From Paenacidovorax monticola (GTDB lineage: Bacteria; Pseudomonadota; Gammaproteobacteria; Burkholderiales; Burkholderiaceae_C): a DNA stretch of 64,000 bases. The translations under genes were made by a program, and so were the position numbers. This document shows, one piece after another, positions 30,667 through 39,301 of the stretch; the first letter of the stretch is position 1; each line of letters starts with the position of its first letter. Under the pieces are notes generated by a model, which was not told the origin of the DNA, searched no databases, and saw only the letters and a program-made list of their open reading frames with translations. The stretch covers positions 2,232,001-2,296,000 of the forward strand of contig NZ_CP060790.1 of assembly GCF_014489595.1 (NCBI RefSeq). Direction: 5' to 3'.

Positions 30667-32364
30667 ATGCACGATAACGCACACAGGATGACCATTCGCC
30701 TCTTCTCTCTCGTGATCCCCTTGTGTGCGTTATCGGATCATGCATTGGGTCAGCATTCGGTGCCGCCAGGCAATCCACTCGATGTGCTGCCACGCACCAC
30801 TCCGGCCCAACCGGGCGGCGCGCGCGCCAGCATCGAGGCACCAGCCCCTCAGCCGCAAGACGTCATGGCGCAGGTGATCGTGCCGCGCCAGTTTGACATC
30901 GTGGGGGTACGCTCCCTCCCTTCGAGGACATCGCCAAGGTGTTCGTCCCGCTGGCGGGCCAGTCAGTGACCGTGGCAGGCATCGTGGAAGTGGCCAGCCA
31001 GGTCACCGCCAAATACAAGGAGGCAGGCTACGCCCTGTCCTTCGCCTTCATTCCGCCGCAGGACTTTCGCGATGGTGTCGTCCGGGTCGTCGTCGTGGAA
31101 GGGTATGTGGCCCATCTGGAGATCGAAGGCAACCCGGGCAGGTCGGAGGCGCTGCTGCGGGAAATCGCGGCTCCCTTGCTGAATGAAAGGCCGCTGCGCA
31201 CGGCCACGTTCGAGCGCCAGACCCAGTTGATGGCGCGCTTGCCCGGCGTCCGGACCCTGGCGTCGGCACAACTGCCAACCACCACGGACGGTGCGACGAC
31301 ACTGCGCCTGGTCACCAAGCACCAGCCTTATGCCTTCTCATTAGGGGGAGAGATCCGACAGCCTGTGTCGCGTGCGATTGCCGCCCTGACCCTCAATGAC
31401 CCATTCGTGGGGGGCAGCCAGCTTCAGATGTCGACCCTGCTGCGCCCGTTCAACAAGGAGCGCTTTCTGTCCGCGGCATATGGGCAGACGCTCAACACCG
31501 AGGGACTCTGGCGCGCCTGAGCCTCTCCGACTACCGGGGCGTGGGGCAGCCCAACCCGGCACTGGCAGGCGTGGACGATGTCACCAGGCAGCGCCGCTTC
31601 GATGCCTCCGTGCAGCATCCATGGCGGCTGACCGGCCGCGAGAGCGGCATGGTGGGCGGAGGCTTCTATGTGGTCGACTACAGCCGGACCTACACGGCGA
31701 TGGCGACCGGCAATCAACAGCGCGAAACACAGCAGATCCGCGCCCTGTTCGGCCAGCTCGCCTGGTCCCGCACGGAGGTGGACGCCGCTCGCAGTGCATC
31801 GCTGATGCTGGTGCACGGCATTGACGCGGCAGGCGCGAAGGCAGAACGCAGCAACAACTATGGCGCGGCCCTGGCGCCTGATCCCGCGCGCCTGAACTTC
31901 GTGCGAGTGGCCTTTGATGCCAGCGAACGGCGCCGCATCACCAGCAGCGGCTGGGGAGCCGCCGTGGCGGTGGGAGGGCAGATCAGCCCCCACATCCTGC
32001 CAGCGCCCGAGCGCATCTCCTTCGGGGCAGCCGGTTTGGCCGAGGCTACCAGGCGGGGGAAGTCGCCAGCGACAGCGGTCTGGGGGGCAGCGTGGAAATC
32101 AACCACAGCTTTCCAGCGTCCACCCAGTGGCTGAAGCAATGGGAGCCCTACGTGCTGCTGGAAGCCGCACGCACATGGCAGAGACAGCCTGGCGTGCCGG
32201 ACTCCCATCTACGCTCGGCCAGCGTGGGAGTCCGCTTCAATGACAGCCGCCACTACTCCGCCGACATCGCTGTATCGAAACCTCTTGGCGATCCTGCGAC
32301 GGAAAACCCGAACCGGCGTATGCGGGTAAGCCTGCTGCTGAGCTATCAGCTGGATCCCCTGTAG
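30667..32364 (+). CDS. TpsB (ShlB/FhaC/HecB) two-partner secretion transporter (three frameshifts)
   Basis: Joined across three apparent single-base deletions (about 30918-30920, 31500, 32033) the product is about 566 residues, normal for TpsB. A signal peptide (MTIRLFSLVIPLCALSDHALG) is followed by a proline-rich linker, a POTRA region (about 75-220; [38 protein letters not shown]), then the beta-barrel ending SLLLSYQLDPL. TpsB barrels export a partner across the outer membrane. No filamentous TpsA gene is adjacent; the only neighbour on the same strand is the glycine-rich lipoprotein. The start could also be the ATG at 30688. Three breaks could also mean a pseudogene. Confidence 0.75.
30673..30734 (+). 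repeat. 12-bp inverted repeat across the tpsB start region
   Basis: GATAACGCACAC at 30673-30684 is repeated in perfect inverted form at 30723-30734, 38 bases away. Both arms lie inside the first 70 bases of the tpsB reading frame, so the mRNA could fold into a stem just past the first start codon, enclosing the alternative ATG at 30688. Confidence 0.6.
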
Positions 32365-32382
32365 GGATCCTCAGCACAAGGC

Positions 32383-32431
32383 AAAAAAAGAGCCGCTTGA
32401 ACCATCCTTACGATAGCAACCAAGCGGCTCT
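32383..32431 (-). terminator. Minus-strand terminator, probably the original tRNA-Ser terminator
   Basis: An 11-bp perfect stem (32389-32399 AGAGCCGCTTG with 32421-32431) is followed on the minus strand by seven T. It lies three bases from the outer edge of the tRNA-derived repeat at the left island end. Before insertion it would have stood directly downstream of tRNA-Ser. Confidence 0.75.
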
Positions 32432-32433
32432 GG

Positions 32434-32450
32434 TACTGGCGGAGAGGGTG
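32434..32450. repeat. Left attachment repeat (attL-type)
   Basis: TACTGGCGGAGAGGGTG duplicates the last bases of the tRNA-Ser gene at the far end of the island. It is the only trace of the tRNA here, as expected for the distal junction after site-specific integration. Confidence 0.85.
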
Positions 32451-32705
32451 ACTGTCAAACTTAAATCTCGTGTTGTGTCATCACATCCCATTGACTCCAT
32501 CAAGCTACTGCTAGCCTTGCCAGTTTGAGTTTCATAACGTGTCATATTGCCCCGTGAAATCTCGTGTCTGAAGGTGGGAAAAAAGATGGGTAGATAGCAG
32601 CAGGCTACGCGTGAACCACTAACCATGCGCCACGCACTCCAATGAGGACCCGTAGCCGTAGTTCATGATTCTGCACATCCCTTTAGCAGCCTACTCTCAG
32701 AAATC
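32451..32705. other. Island left-end intergenic region with short direct repeats
   Basis: No gene is seen. AAATCTCGTGT occurs at 32463-32473 and again at 32557-32567, and GTGTCAT also occurs twice nearby. Such repeats next to an attachment site could be integrase arm-binding sites, which is inference only. Confidence 0.4.
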
Positions 32706-33386
32706 ATGCGCGACTCAAAACACGACACCCAGGACCCCGCCGAGCAGTTAGCCAAACTTAGAAAAGCGCTTTGCGACGCGAAACTAGACCCAATTCACAC
32801 CGACAAACTGCATGAGCATTTTCGGTGCATCAGCGAGATAAAAGCACTTCGAACGCTGCTTCCTGGAACTGATCCCAAAAGGTCGCGCAAAGCTGCAGAC
32901 AAGATAAACCAACTGTCCGACGAATTGGGTAGACGGCTGCGTTTCACTGAAATCGGCGGGACACAATCGCCTGTGGTTTGGGAGATGTTGGAGAGCGCCT
33001 TCATGCAGCATGTACTAGCCCAAGGAGGGGATTTGTCCTCTGAGCACGGCTGGGCTCCCATCGGTAAAAGCAAAGTCCAGTGGGGGCTCTGGCGTAGCCG
33101 CTTGTCCGCCGATCTAATGTTGTTGAAGAAGCTCTCGACCAACGTACACCAAGAGTTGGCACACGAAAGAGCTTCTGTACCAAAGTTCAGCGTCAGAGAC
33201 AAGGAAGCGCTGATCCTGCAAGTGAATCAGACGCTGACTGCAATCCGTCCCCCTGGGCGCATCGCCGGATCATGGCCGGAGTTGATAGCCGAGGTGCTCT
33301 CAATCTACGAGACAGATTTGACGGTGTCTTTGGACTCAATAATGGGAGTTCTCAAGAAGCACAAAATAAAAATAAAGTCAAGGTGA
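32706..33386 (+). CDS. Hypothetical island protein, 226 aa
   Basis: A charged, mostly helical cytoplasmic protein (Lys-rich ends: MRDSKHDTQDPAEQLAKLRK and LKKHKIKIKSR). No domain was recognised and there is no signal peptide or membrane segment. It is the first gene inside the left island end and is followed on the same strand by the AlpA-like and RepA-like genes, so it may belong to the element's regulation or replication module. Confidence 0.6.
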   Translation: MRDSKHDTQDPAEQLAKLRKALCDAKLDPIHTDKLHEHFRCISEIKALRTLLPGTDPKRSRKAADKINQLSDELGRRLRFTEIGGTQSPVVWEMLESAFMQHVLAQGGDLSSEHGWAPIGKSKVQWGLWRSRLSADLMLLKKLSTNVHQELAHERASVPKFSVRDKEALILQVNQTLTAIRPPGRIAGSWPELIAEVLSIYETDLTVSLDSIMGVLKKHKIKIKSR

Positions 33387-33472
33387 ATCCACTTTATTTT
33401 CCATAAGGCCGCTCACCTAGTCGTTCCAGGTCTTCGCTTCGACCATACAGCCCTCGTCAACGAAAGGCTCTC

Positions 33473-33742
33473 ATGGTCGATTCACATATCCACCTCGAAC
33501 ACCGACAGAAGTCGGCGAAAAATCCCCGCGCGGACGTTGTCAAAGCGGCCCCTGACGCTCCACTGCGTGCATATGTGCGCCTCGATGAGCTACTCACGAT
33601 GGTGCCATTCTCTGCCTCCACCGTGTGGCGCAAGAGCAAAGATGGTTCGTTCGTAAAAGCGACGCGCTTATCCGCCCGCATCACAGCGTGGAACCGTCAA
33701 GCGGTCCTGCAGTGGCTTGAGCACAAGGAGGTTGCGCGATGA
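33473..33742 (+). CDS. AlpA-like helix-turn-helix regulator
   Basis: An 89-residue protein with the MerR/AlpA-type helix-turn-helix core YVRLDELLTMVPFSASTVWR, followed by KDGSFVKATRLSARITAWNR and QAVLQWL. AlpA-type regulators control integrase or excision genes of P4-like elements. Its stop overlaps the start of the RepA-like gene (ATGA, 33739-33742), so both are translationally coupled. The N-terminal 35 residues are charged and not conserved in appearance. Confidence 0.8.
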   Translation: MVDSHIHLEHRQKSAKNPRADVVKAAPDAPLRAYVRLDELLTMVPFSASTVWRKSKDGSFVKATRLSARITAWNRQAVLQWLEHKEVAR

Positions 33743-34853
33743 GTATCGCAGCCCAGAACTCAAGTCCAGACGTCGCAAATCCCGGCGTACGGCCCATCAT
33801 GCCCGTACCGGGTGAGGCGCAAATACTCGTCACCCATACGCCTCAGCAATTCGAGGAGCTGCCAGTCCTTACCTGGTTGGTGGAGAAGGTCTTCCACATG
33901 ATGGGGGTCATCCTGTTTTGGGGTGCATCGGGTGCTGGCAAGACAGCCCTGCTCATTGATCTGATCCTCGCACTTGTCGCCGGTTCGGCCTGGGCGGGGC
34001 GCCCAGTGCAGCAAGGCAGCGTTCTGTACTGCGCACTTGAGGGGCGGCTGGTTTCCGTCGCCGCGTATCCATTGCGCTACACCACACGGGGATTGAGCCC
34101 GGCAACAAGCTGCATTTCATCTTTGAGCCTGTGAGCCTGGTGAAAGAGCAAGACGTCATCAATCTGGCGAAGACCGCCTTGCGACACAAGGCCATTTTGA
34201 TTGTCATCGACACATTGGCGGCCTCCCTTGCCGGGGAGGCGGACGAAAACTCCAACCGCGACATGACTCTACTGACGCACAACGCCAAACGGCTGGCAAT
34301 GATGACCGGAAGTGCCGTCTTGATCACCCATCACACGGGGCGCAACCCAGCGCAAGTTGCTGAACGCGGCGCTTACTCGCTGCGAGCAAACGTAGACACG
34401 TCCATCCGAGTGAGTCGCACAGGCAATGACCGGGCTTGGGAGGTTGTGAAAGCCAGGGATGGAGTAGATGGTGTCGGCGGGCGCTTTGAGCTTGTCGATG
34501 CAAGCATGCCCGGCCCACACGGCAATGACATTGAGTCCGTGGTGGTCAGGCATTTGGACGGTCCAGCATCCGATGATGCAACGCCCAAAGTGGAAGCGCT
34601 CACACCAAATCAAAGCGCCGTGTTTGAGCAGTTCAAGCTGCTCCTCGACTCCGAGGAAGCGCTTGCCGAAGAACGCGGTGAATCCATCTGGAACGTGGGC
34701 TTTCCGCTGGATGACTGTGTACGGTCATGCATGGCCGCCGTGAAAGTCAACGATACAAGGCACCGCACTACTCGTACACGTGAGGCTTTTCAAGCCCTTG
34801 TGAAAGCAGGGCTGGTCATGGAGAAGGAGGGTCGCCTACTACTCACCAACTGA
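33739..34853 (+). CDS. RepA-like AAA (RecA-fold) ATPase (frameshifted)
   Basis: The first part has Walker A GASGAGKTALLIDLIL and the strand SVLYCALEG; after an apparent one-base loss between 34039 and 34051 the other frame continues GFRRRVSIALHHTGIEPGN, the Walker B strand ILIVIDTLAASLAGEADEN and VLITHHTGRNPAQ. This is the AAA_25/RepA-helicase family that unwinds plasmid and island origins. The C-terminal 120 residues look like a winged helix (FQALVKAGLVMEKEGRLLL). Total length is about 370 residues. Whether the break is real decay or sequencing error is unsettled. Confidence 0.78.
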
Positions 34854-34948
34854 TCTTCTCTCCCGACGCCCGTGCCCGCCCACTACCTATGGGGGGACCG
34901 CCGGGCGGGCGTACCACCTCTCACCAAAATTTTGATCCTCGACTTGCC

Positions 34949-35365
34949 ATGAAACTTTCGAACCACTCCGTGTACTGCATCGTCGCAGCAACTTTGCAAC
35001 TCCGCGCAACGCGTCGGCAAGCGCCGATCACATACAAGTGCCTTGCGGAAAAAATCAACTTGGATACGTCGGGCCACTTCTCGCTCTGGTTGTCGCCGCT
35101 TACTCGCGCGCTGACCAAGCTAGATGCAGAAGATCGCCAACGCAACCGTCCCCGCCGCTCCTCTCTCGTGGTTTGTCGTAAGAACGGCCGCCCTGGCGAA
35201 GGGTACTGGAAGGAAAAGAAGACAGGCCCTACAACCAAGCCCGGGAAGTGGCAAATCCTGGCGCACCAAAAGGAGGTCAACAAAGTTTTCAACTACTACG
35301 CCAAAGATTCGTCTCATCTTTCCGCCGTGATCGTCCGTCGACTCGCGTCGGTGGCAGCACAGTAG
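34949..35365 (+). CDS. Hypothetical island protein, 138 aa
   Basis: A basic, soluble protein starting MKLSNHSVYCIVAATLQLRA and containing SGHFSLWLSPLTRALTKLDAED. No family was recognised. It follows the RepA-like gene by about 95 bases on the same strand and precedes integrase 1. An earlier in-frame ATG at 34889 would add 20 residues with poor composition. Confidence 0.5.
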   Translation: MKLSNHSVYCIVAATLQLRATRRQAPITYKCLAEKINLDTSGHFSLWLSPLTRALTKLDAEDRQRNRPRRSSLVVCRKNGRPGEGYWKEKKTGPTTKPGKWQILAHQKEVNKVFNYYAKDSSHLSAVIVRRLASVAAQ

Positions 35366-35476
35366 ATCACGGCTACAGGTACTGCCCCTGTGGCAAGCTG
35401 AGCTGAATACATCAACCAATGCTTGGTGCTCGCAGCGCTTTTGATGCGAGCCATGAATTTTTTCAAAAGGTAATCG

Positions 35477-36709
35477 ATGATTGCAAAGGAGTTGGGCGCC
35501 TTGGCGGTAGCAGGTATTCGCCGCCCAGGCGTTACCTTCGTTGGCGGTGTGCGGGGCTTGGCCATCAGCGTCACTACAAGTGGCTCGCGTAGCTGGATTC
35601 TTCGGTATCAGCTTGCTGGACGACGCCGCGAACTCGGACTAGGCTCCTACCCTTCGGTGACGCTTGCCAACGCAAGGGAAGCAGCTCGCGCAGCCCGTGG
35701 CAAGCTGGCGCAAGGTATTGATCCGATAGAGGAGGCGCGGCTCGCTCGCGATAGGCTTGCGGCTGAAAAAGCTGCCGCCATTACCTTTGCGGAAGCTGCG
35801 ACACGCTACATCGCATCCCATGAGCGTGGCTGGAAAAATGCTAAGCACGTTCAACAGTGGATCAGCACCATCGAGACCTATGCAAATCCGGTCATCGGCA
35901 AGGTGCCAGTTCGTGATGTGGACGTGGCCTCGGTGCTCCGGGTGCTTGAGCCTATGTGGCACGCCAAAACGGAAACAGCCAGCCGCCTGCGCGGGCGTAT
36001 TGAATCAGTGATCGACTGGTCCATTGCGCTTGGCTATCGTGCTGACAGCAACCCAGCACGCTGGAAAGGCCTCTTGGACAAAATCCTAGTGGCGCCGTCC
36101 AAGGTTGTGCGGCGGAAACCGCAGCCCGCGATGCCTTACGTGGATATGCCTGGTTTCATGGGTCAACTGGCGCAGCAGCGAGGGACTGCTGCTCGGGCCC
36201 TGGAATTTTTGATCCTTACTGCTGTGCGCTCAGGGGAGGTCCGTGGCGCAACCTGGGGCGAGTTCGATTTCGGACAGGCCCTGTGGATCATCCCCGCGCA
36301 TCGCATGAAAACCAACAAAGAGCATCGCGTGCCACTTTCTAAGGCTGCGCTGGCTGTTGTCGAGCGACAGAGATTGGCGGGCTTCTGCGAGTACGTTTTT
36401 CCGAGCCCGAACCACCCGCGTAATGCTGAAACAGAGGGAGCTCCGTTGTCGGATGCAGCGCTTGGCGGGGTGCTCAAGCGCATAAACCCTGCGCGAAATG
36501 CAGTACCGCATGGGTTTCGATCCACGTTCCGCGATTGGTGTGCTGAGCAGACGATGCACTCCGGCGAAGTGGCAGAAATGGCCCTTGCGCACGTTGTGCG
36601 CAGCAAGGTTGAAGCAGCCTACCGCCGAGGCGATTTGATCAACAAGCGTAGGGCACTCATGCAGGATTGGGCGGAGTTCATTTTAGCAGCTACCACCAAA
36701 GAGTATTGA
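35477..36709 (+). CDS. P4-type tyrosine integrase 1
   Basis: A 410-residue site-specific recombinase. The N-terminal DUF4102 arm-binding domain shows GSRSWILRYQLAGRRRELGLG and YPSVTLANAREAARAARG; the core-binding domain follows, and the catalytic domain has Arg in ILTAVRSGEVRGATW, the His-x-x-Arg box VPHGFRSTFRDWCAEQ, and the Tyr in KVEAAYRRGDL. It probably integrates at tRNA 3' ends. It is strikingly similar to integrase 2 at 42355-43692 over the full length. It lies 3 kb from the left attachment repeat. Confidence 0.95.
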   Translation: MIAKELGALAVAGIRRPGVTFVGGVRGLAISVTTSGSRSWILRYQLAGRRRELGLGSYPSVTLANAREAARAARGKLAQGIDPIEEARLARDRLAAEKAAAITFAEAATRYIASHERGWKNAKHVQQWISTIETYANPVIGKVPVRDVDVASVLRVLEPMWHAKTETASRLRGRIESVIDWSIALGYRADSNPARWKGLLDKILVAPSKVVRRKPQPAMPYVDMPGFMGQLAQQRGTAARALEFLILTAVRSGEVRGATWGEFDFGQALWIIPAHRMKTNKEHRVPLSKAALAVVERQRLAGFCEYVFPSPNHPRNAETEGAPLSDAALGGVLKRINPARNAVPHGFRSTFRDWCAEQTMHSGEVAEMALAHVVRSKVEAAYRRGDLINKRRALMQDWAEFILAATTKEY

Positions 36710-36965
36710 TGCTAATTCGTGAAAATGGCGACCTCTATGAAAATGAAGCTTTCCGCCTCCAGAAATAATCTTTAAGAAGCATCCCTAGCAAAGGGCTCAT
36801 TAAGCTTTCAAGAGCAATATCATTTATAAAAATCGTTATCTACCTGCACCAAAAATTCTTTCGACGACGTAGCCGCCATATGCAGCTCCTAGATGCTCGG
36901 ATAGCTCGCATGAGCTAAACATCAAATATAGCGAATGTCGTTTATTTTGAATTTGTATTTTTTAG

Positions 36966-38651
36966 TTACCTGCGCTTACGCAGTCGAGCAATTTTTGCCT
37001 TAGCCAATATTGCAACAAATGCGATAGCATTTTCAATAGATTCAGATTCATCTATGCACTGATTTATAAGTTTCCCGACAACCATGGCATCAAAGTCGGC
37101 TCGTATTGCTTCGTCTGTGGCTGTATCAATTGACCAATTTTTGGTATTTTGAGTAGCAACTAGTGAAGGCGAATGCTCTTGTCTTTCTGCATCACCCGAA
37201 AAACTGAACGATCTCTGAGGCAATTTTTGATTACTCTGCGGATTATTCAACGCCAATTTAATCGAAACGCTCGGTATTTGATCGACAGGCATCTTCGTTA
37301 AATTAGATTTTCTCTTGGCCAAGATAGTTTGGCCAAATGGAAGGCGACACCATTGCCAAGAAGAATCGCCCGCAGAATACTCCTTATCAATTGGCTCCAA
37401 ATATCCTAAACCTCCGAGAGCCATTTTATCAGCCACTAAACCTACAGCCGCAAGTTGATTGGATGGGGGTGTCCATCGAGCCAAGTCTGGGTACATAAAT
37501 GATTCACGAGTATGCCCCTGCGATATGTCAAAAAGCCTACCGGCCTCCTGAGCAATATAATTTCGATCCTGTATATCCCAGCTAGGTTCTTCTTTCGCCA
37601 AAACACCTAGTAACGCTCCCGTCATAGTGGCGATAGTATCTGTATCACTATTTAATTCGTTTGCCGCCTGGACAAGAGCCTCATCGGGCGCTGAATGGCG
37701 ATGCATATATGCAAGTGCTGATGCTAGCATAGCTGTTTTCAAGCCTGCACCTCTAAACTCAGGTGTTGAGCAGCCCAATGAATCGATTGCATTTCTGTAA
37801 TCGTTCGGATTCATAAATTTGGCTGCATTCTGCAGCTTGTGCAAATCAATCATTGCCGCATTGCGTGCATTCTCAACAGCATCATTTAGTGTAATTCCAG
37901 CTTGATTTTCCCACGCCGATCGCCAGAATGCGGAAATTTGTGGATCTCTATCAAGGATTTCTGGAATATCTAAAAATGTGTCGATGAAGTTACCCCATTC
38001 ATCCGGCGATGGTATTGAGGAAGAAGCAATTGTCGAGTGTAGCGCAAGGGCGTGAAAAACCGCGCCGCAAAATCCTTGCGGGTGGCCATGCGTAACAAGG
38101 GCATCTCTAAGAACAGATAAAATCAAATCCGGAATAGATCCTTTTGACGACCAGACATGCGGTTGTATACGCATTGCTGCGCCATTACCTCCTCCGTGCA
38201 TATAGGTTTGCATACCGGATTCGAAGAAGTTTGAAAACCAAGAGGTACTTCGTCTTGATAAACTTAATGCAGCGGCCTTGGTACCTAGGCCGCCTCCGAG
38301 CGCATATGTTGGCCAAATTGTTAGCTCGACCTTAGCGAATGCTTCGACATCAAAAATACCGTCTCCACGAATACTACGAGATACGGCAAGTCGAAGTTGC
38401 GTGTCATCAGAGTAAGTTCCGGCTGGCAGTTCGACTTTTGGCCCGCCCCTTCCTCCTATCATTCGCGTCCACGTAACTGGCCGCTTCACAAAGCTGGTTC
38501 CGCTTCGGCGCTTGACATTACTTGCGCCATGCGACAGCTCTGTGATCCAGCCAAGGGCGTCACCTGCTGCTGCCCACAATGCAGATCGGATGATAGTTTT
38601 TCCGCGATCTTGTGCAGTTTGTTCGAGCAATGTCGTATTCAATTTTTGCAC
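36966..38651 (-). CDS. DraG-type ADP-ribosylglycohydrolase with C-terminal extension
   Basis: A 561-residue protein. The N-terminal about 350 residues hold the ADP-ribosylglycohydrolase motifs in order: AAAGDALGWITEL, the metal-binding TYSDDTQLRLAVSRS, GNGAAMRIQPHV, THGHPQGFCGAVFHALALH and the second metal site LNSDTDTIATMTGALLG. The enzyme should remove ADP-ribose from proteins or nucleic acids. The last about 200 residues match nothing I recognise. It begins with GTG at 38651, overlapping the DarT-like gene by 13 bases, so it is coupled to the likely toxin and is the obvious reversing partner. Confidence 0.85.
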   Translation of the reverse strand: MQKLNTTLLEQTAQDRGKTIIRSALWAAAGDALGWITELSHGASNVKRRSGTSFVKRPVTWTRMIGGRGGPKVELPAGTYSDDTQLRLAVSRSIRGDGIFDVEAFAKVELTIWPTYALGGGLGTKAAALSLSRRSTSWFSNFFESGMQTYMHGGGNGAAMRIQPHVWSSKGSIPDLILSVLRDALVTHGHPQGFCGAVFHALALHSTIASSSIPSPDEWGNFIDTFLDIPEILDRDPQISAFWRSAWENQAGITLNDAVENARNAAMIDLHKLQNAAKFMNPNDYRNAIDSLGCSTPEFRGAGLKTAMLASALAYMHRHSAPDEALVQAANELNSDTDTIATMTGALLGVLAKEEPSWDIQDRNYIAQEAGRLFDISQGHTRESFMYPDLARWTPPSNQLAAVGLVADKMALGGLGYLEPIDKEYSAGDSSWQWCRLPFGQTILAKRKSNLTKMPVDQIPSVSIKLALNNPQSNQKLPQRSFSFSGDAERQEHSPSLVATQNTKNWSIDTATDEAIRADFDAMVVGKLINQCIDESESIENAIAFVAILAKAKIARLRKRR

Positions 38652-39301
38652 CCAATAAATTTGGTCGGATCGATTGTGACCTCAACGTGGGACAGACCGA
38701 ATTCTCTCAGCCATCCACAAGCTTGATCGTGATGGTCACCCTCTTTTACATATATGCGTCGCAGAAAATCTGTTGAAAGAGCGCCTGGATAAAGAATTTC
38801 AGCTTGCTCACAGGTAGGAAGATTTTGTGCGCGCATTCCACGCCGGGCAAACCAATCTTGCTTTCGTTGGATTATAGGAGAAAACAAAGCCCTTAACCCC
38901 TCCACCCCTGGCTGCCGTGAGCAGTAGGGCGTATACGCGTTGTTTGTGGTAGTGAATATAATTGAATCATGGGACATTACATTTGAGTCAAATGACAAAA
39001 TCCCCCACCATATATCAGAATTCTCGTGCCACCTTTGCGAAACGTCGTAGTACCGCCTATTTATTTCAGAAATTGAGAGGTTAACGTAATCAAGCCAGTT
39101 TTGGCTTTTATCAAAAAATTCAGCACCCTCGGGGCGAACAGATGCATTCACATGAAGCACATGTTCTAAATACTCGTCTTGAGGGAGTCTGTGACGAGAT
39201 AGAAGTGCCTTTTTTGCCAAAGTACCAACAATTCCTTTGTTGGTAGTAAAGTGCAAAATTTCAACAATCCCGCGCTTCTGAATTTCTTCCAAAATGGTCA
39301 T
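38639..39301 (-). CDS. DarT-like (DUF4433) DNA ADP-ribosyltransferase
   Basis: A 220-residue protein matching DarT/DUF4433: N-terminal EILHFTTNKGIVGTLAKKAL (the NAD-site His and helix), NLSISEINRRYY, TTTNNAYT (about 117-124), and QAEILYPGALSTDFLRRIYV, in which Glu168 is the candidate catalytic residue. DarT enzymes add ADP-ribose to single-stranded DNA bases and act as toxins in toxin-antitoxin and phage defence systems. It overlaps the helicase by ATGA (39298-39301). No macrodomain DarG is present; an ADP-ribosylglycohydrolase follows instead. Confidence 0.8.
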   Translation of the reverse strand: MTILEEIQKRGIVEILHFTTNKGIVGTLAKKALLSRHRLPQDEYLEHVLHVNASVRPEGAEFFDKSQNWLDYVNLSISEINRRYYDVSQRWHENSDIWWGILSFDSNVMSHDSIIFTTTNNAYTPYCSRQPGVEGLRALFSPIIQRKQDWFARRGMRAQNLPTCEQAEILYPGALSTDFLRRIYVKEGDHHDQACGWLREFGLSHVEVTIDPTKFIGCKN

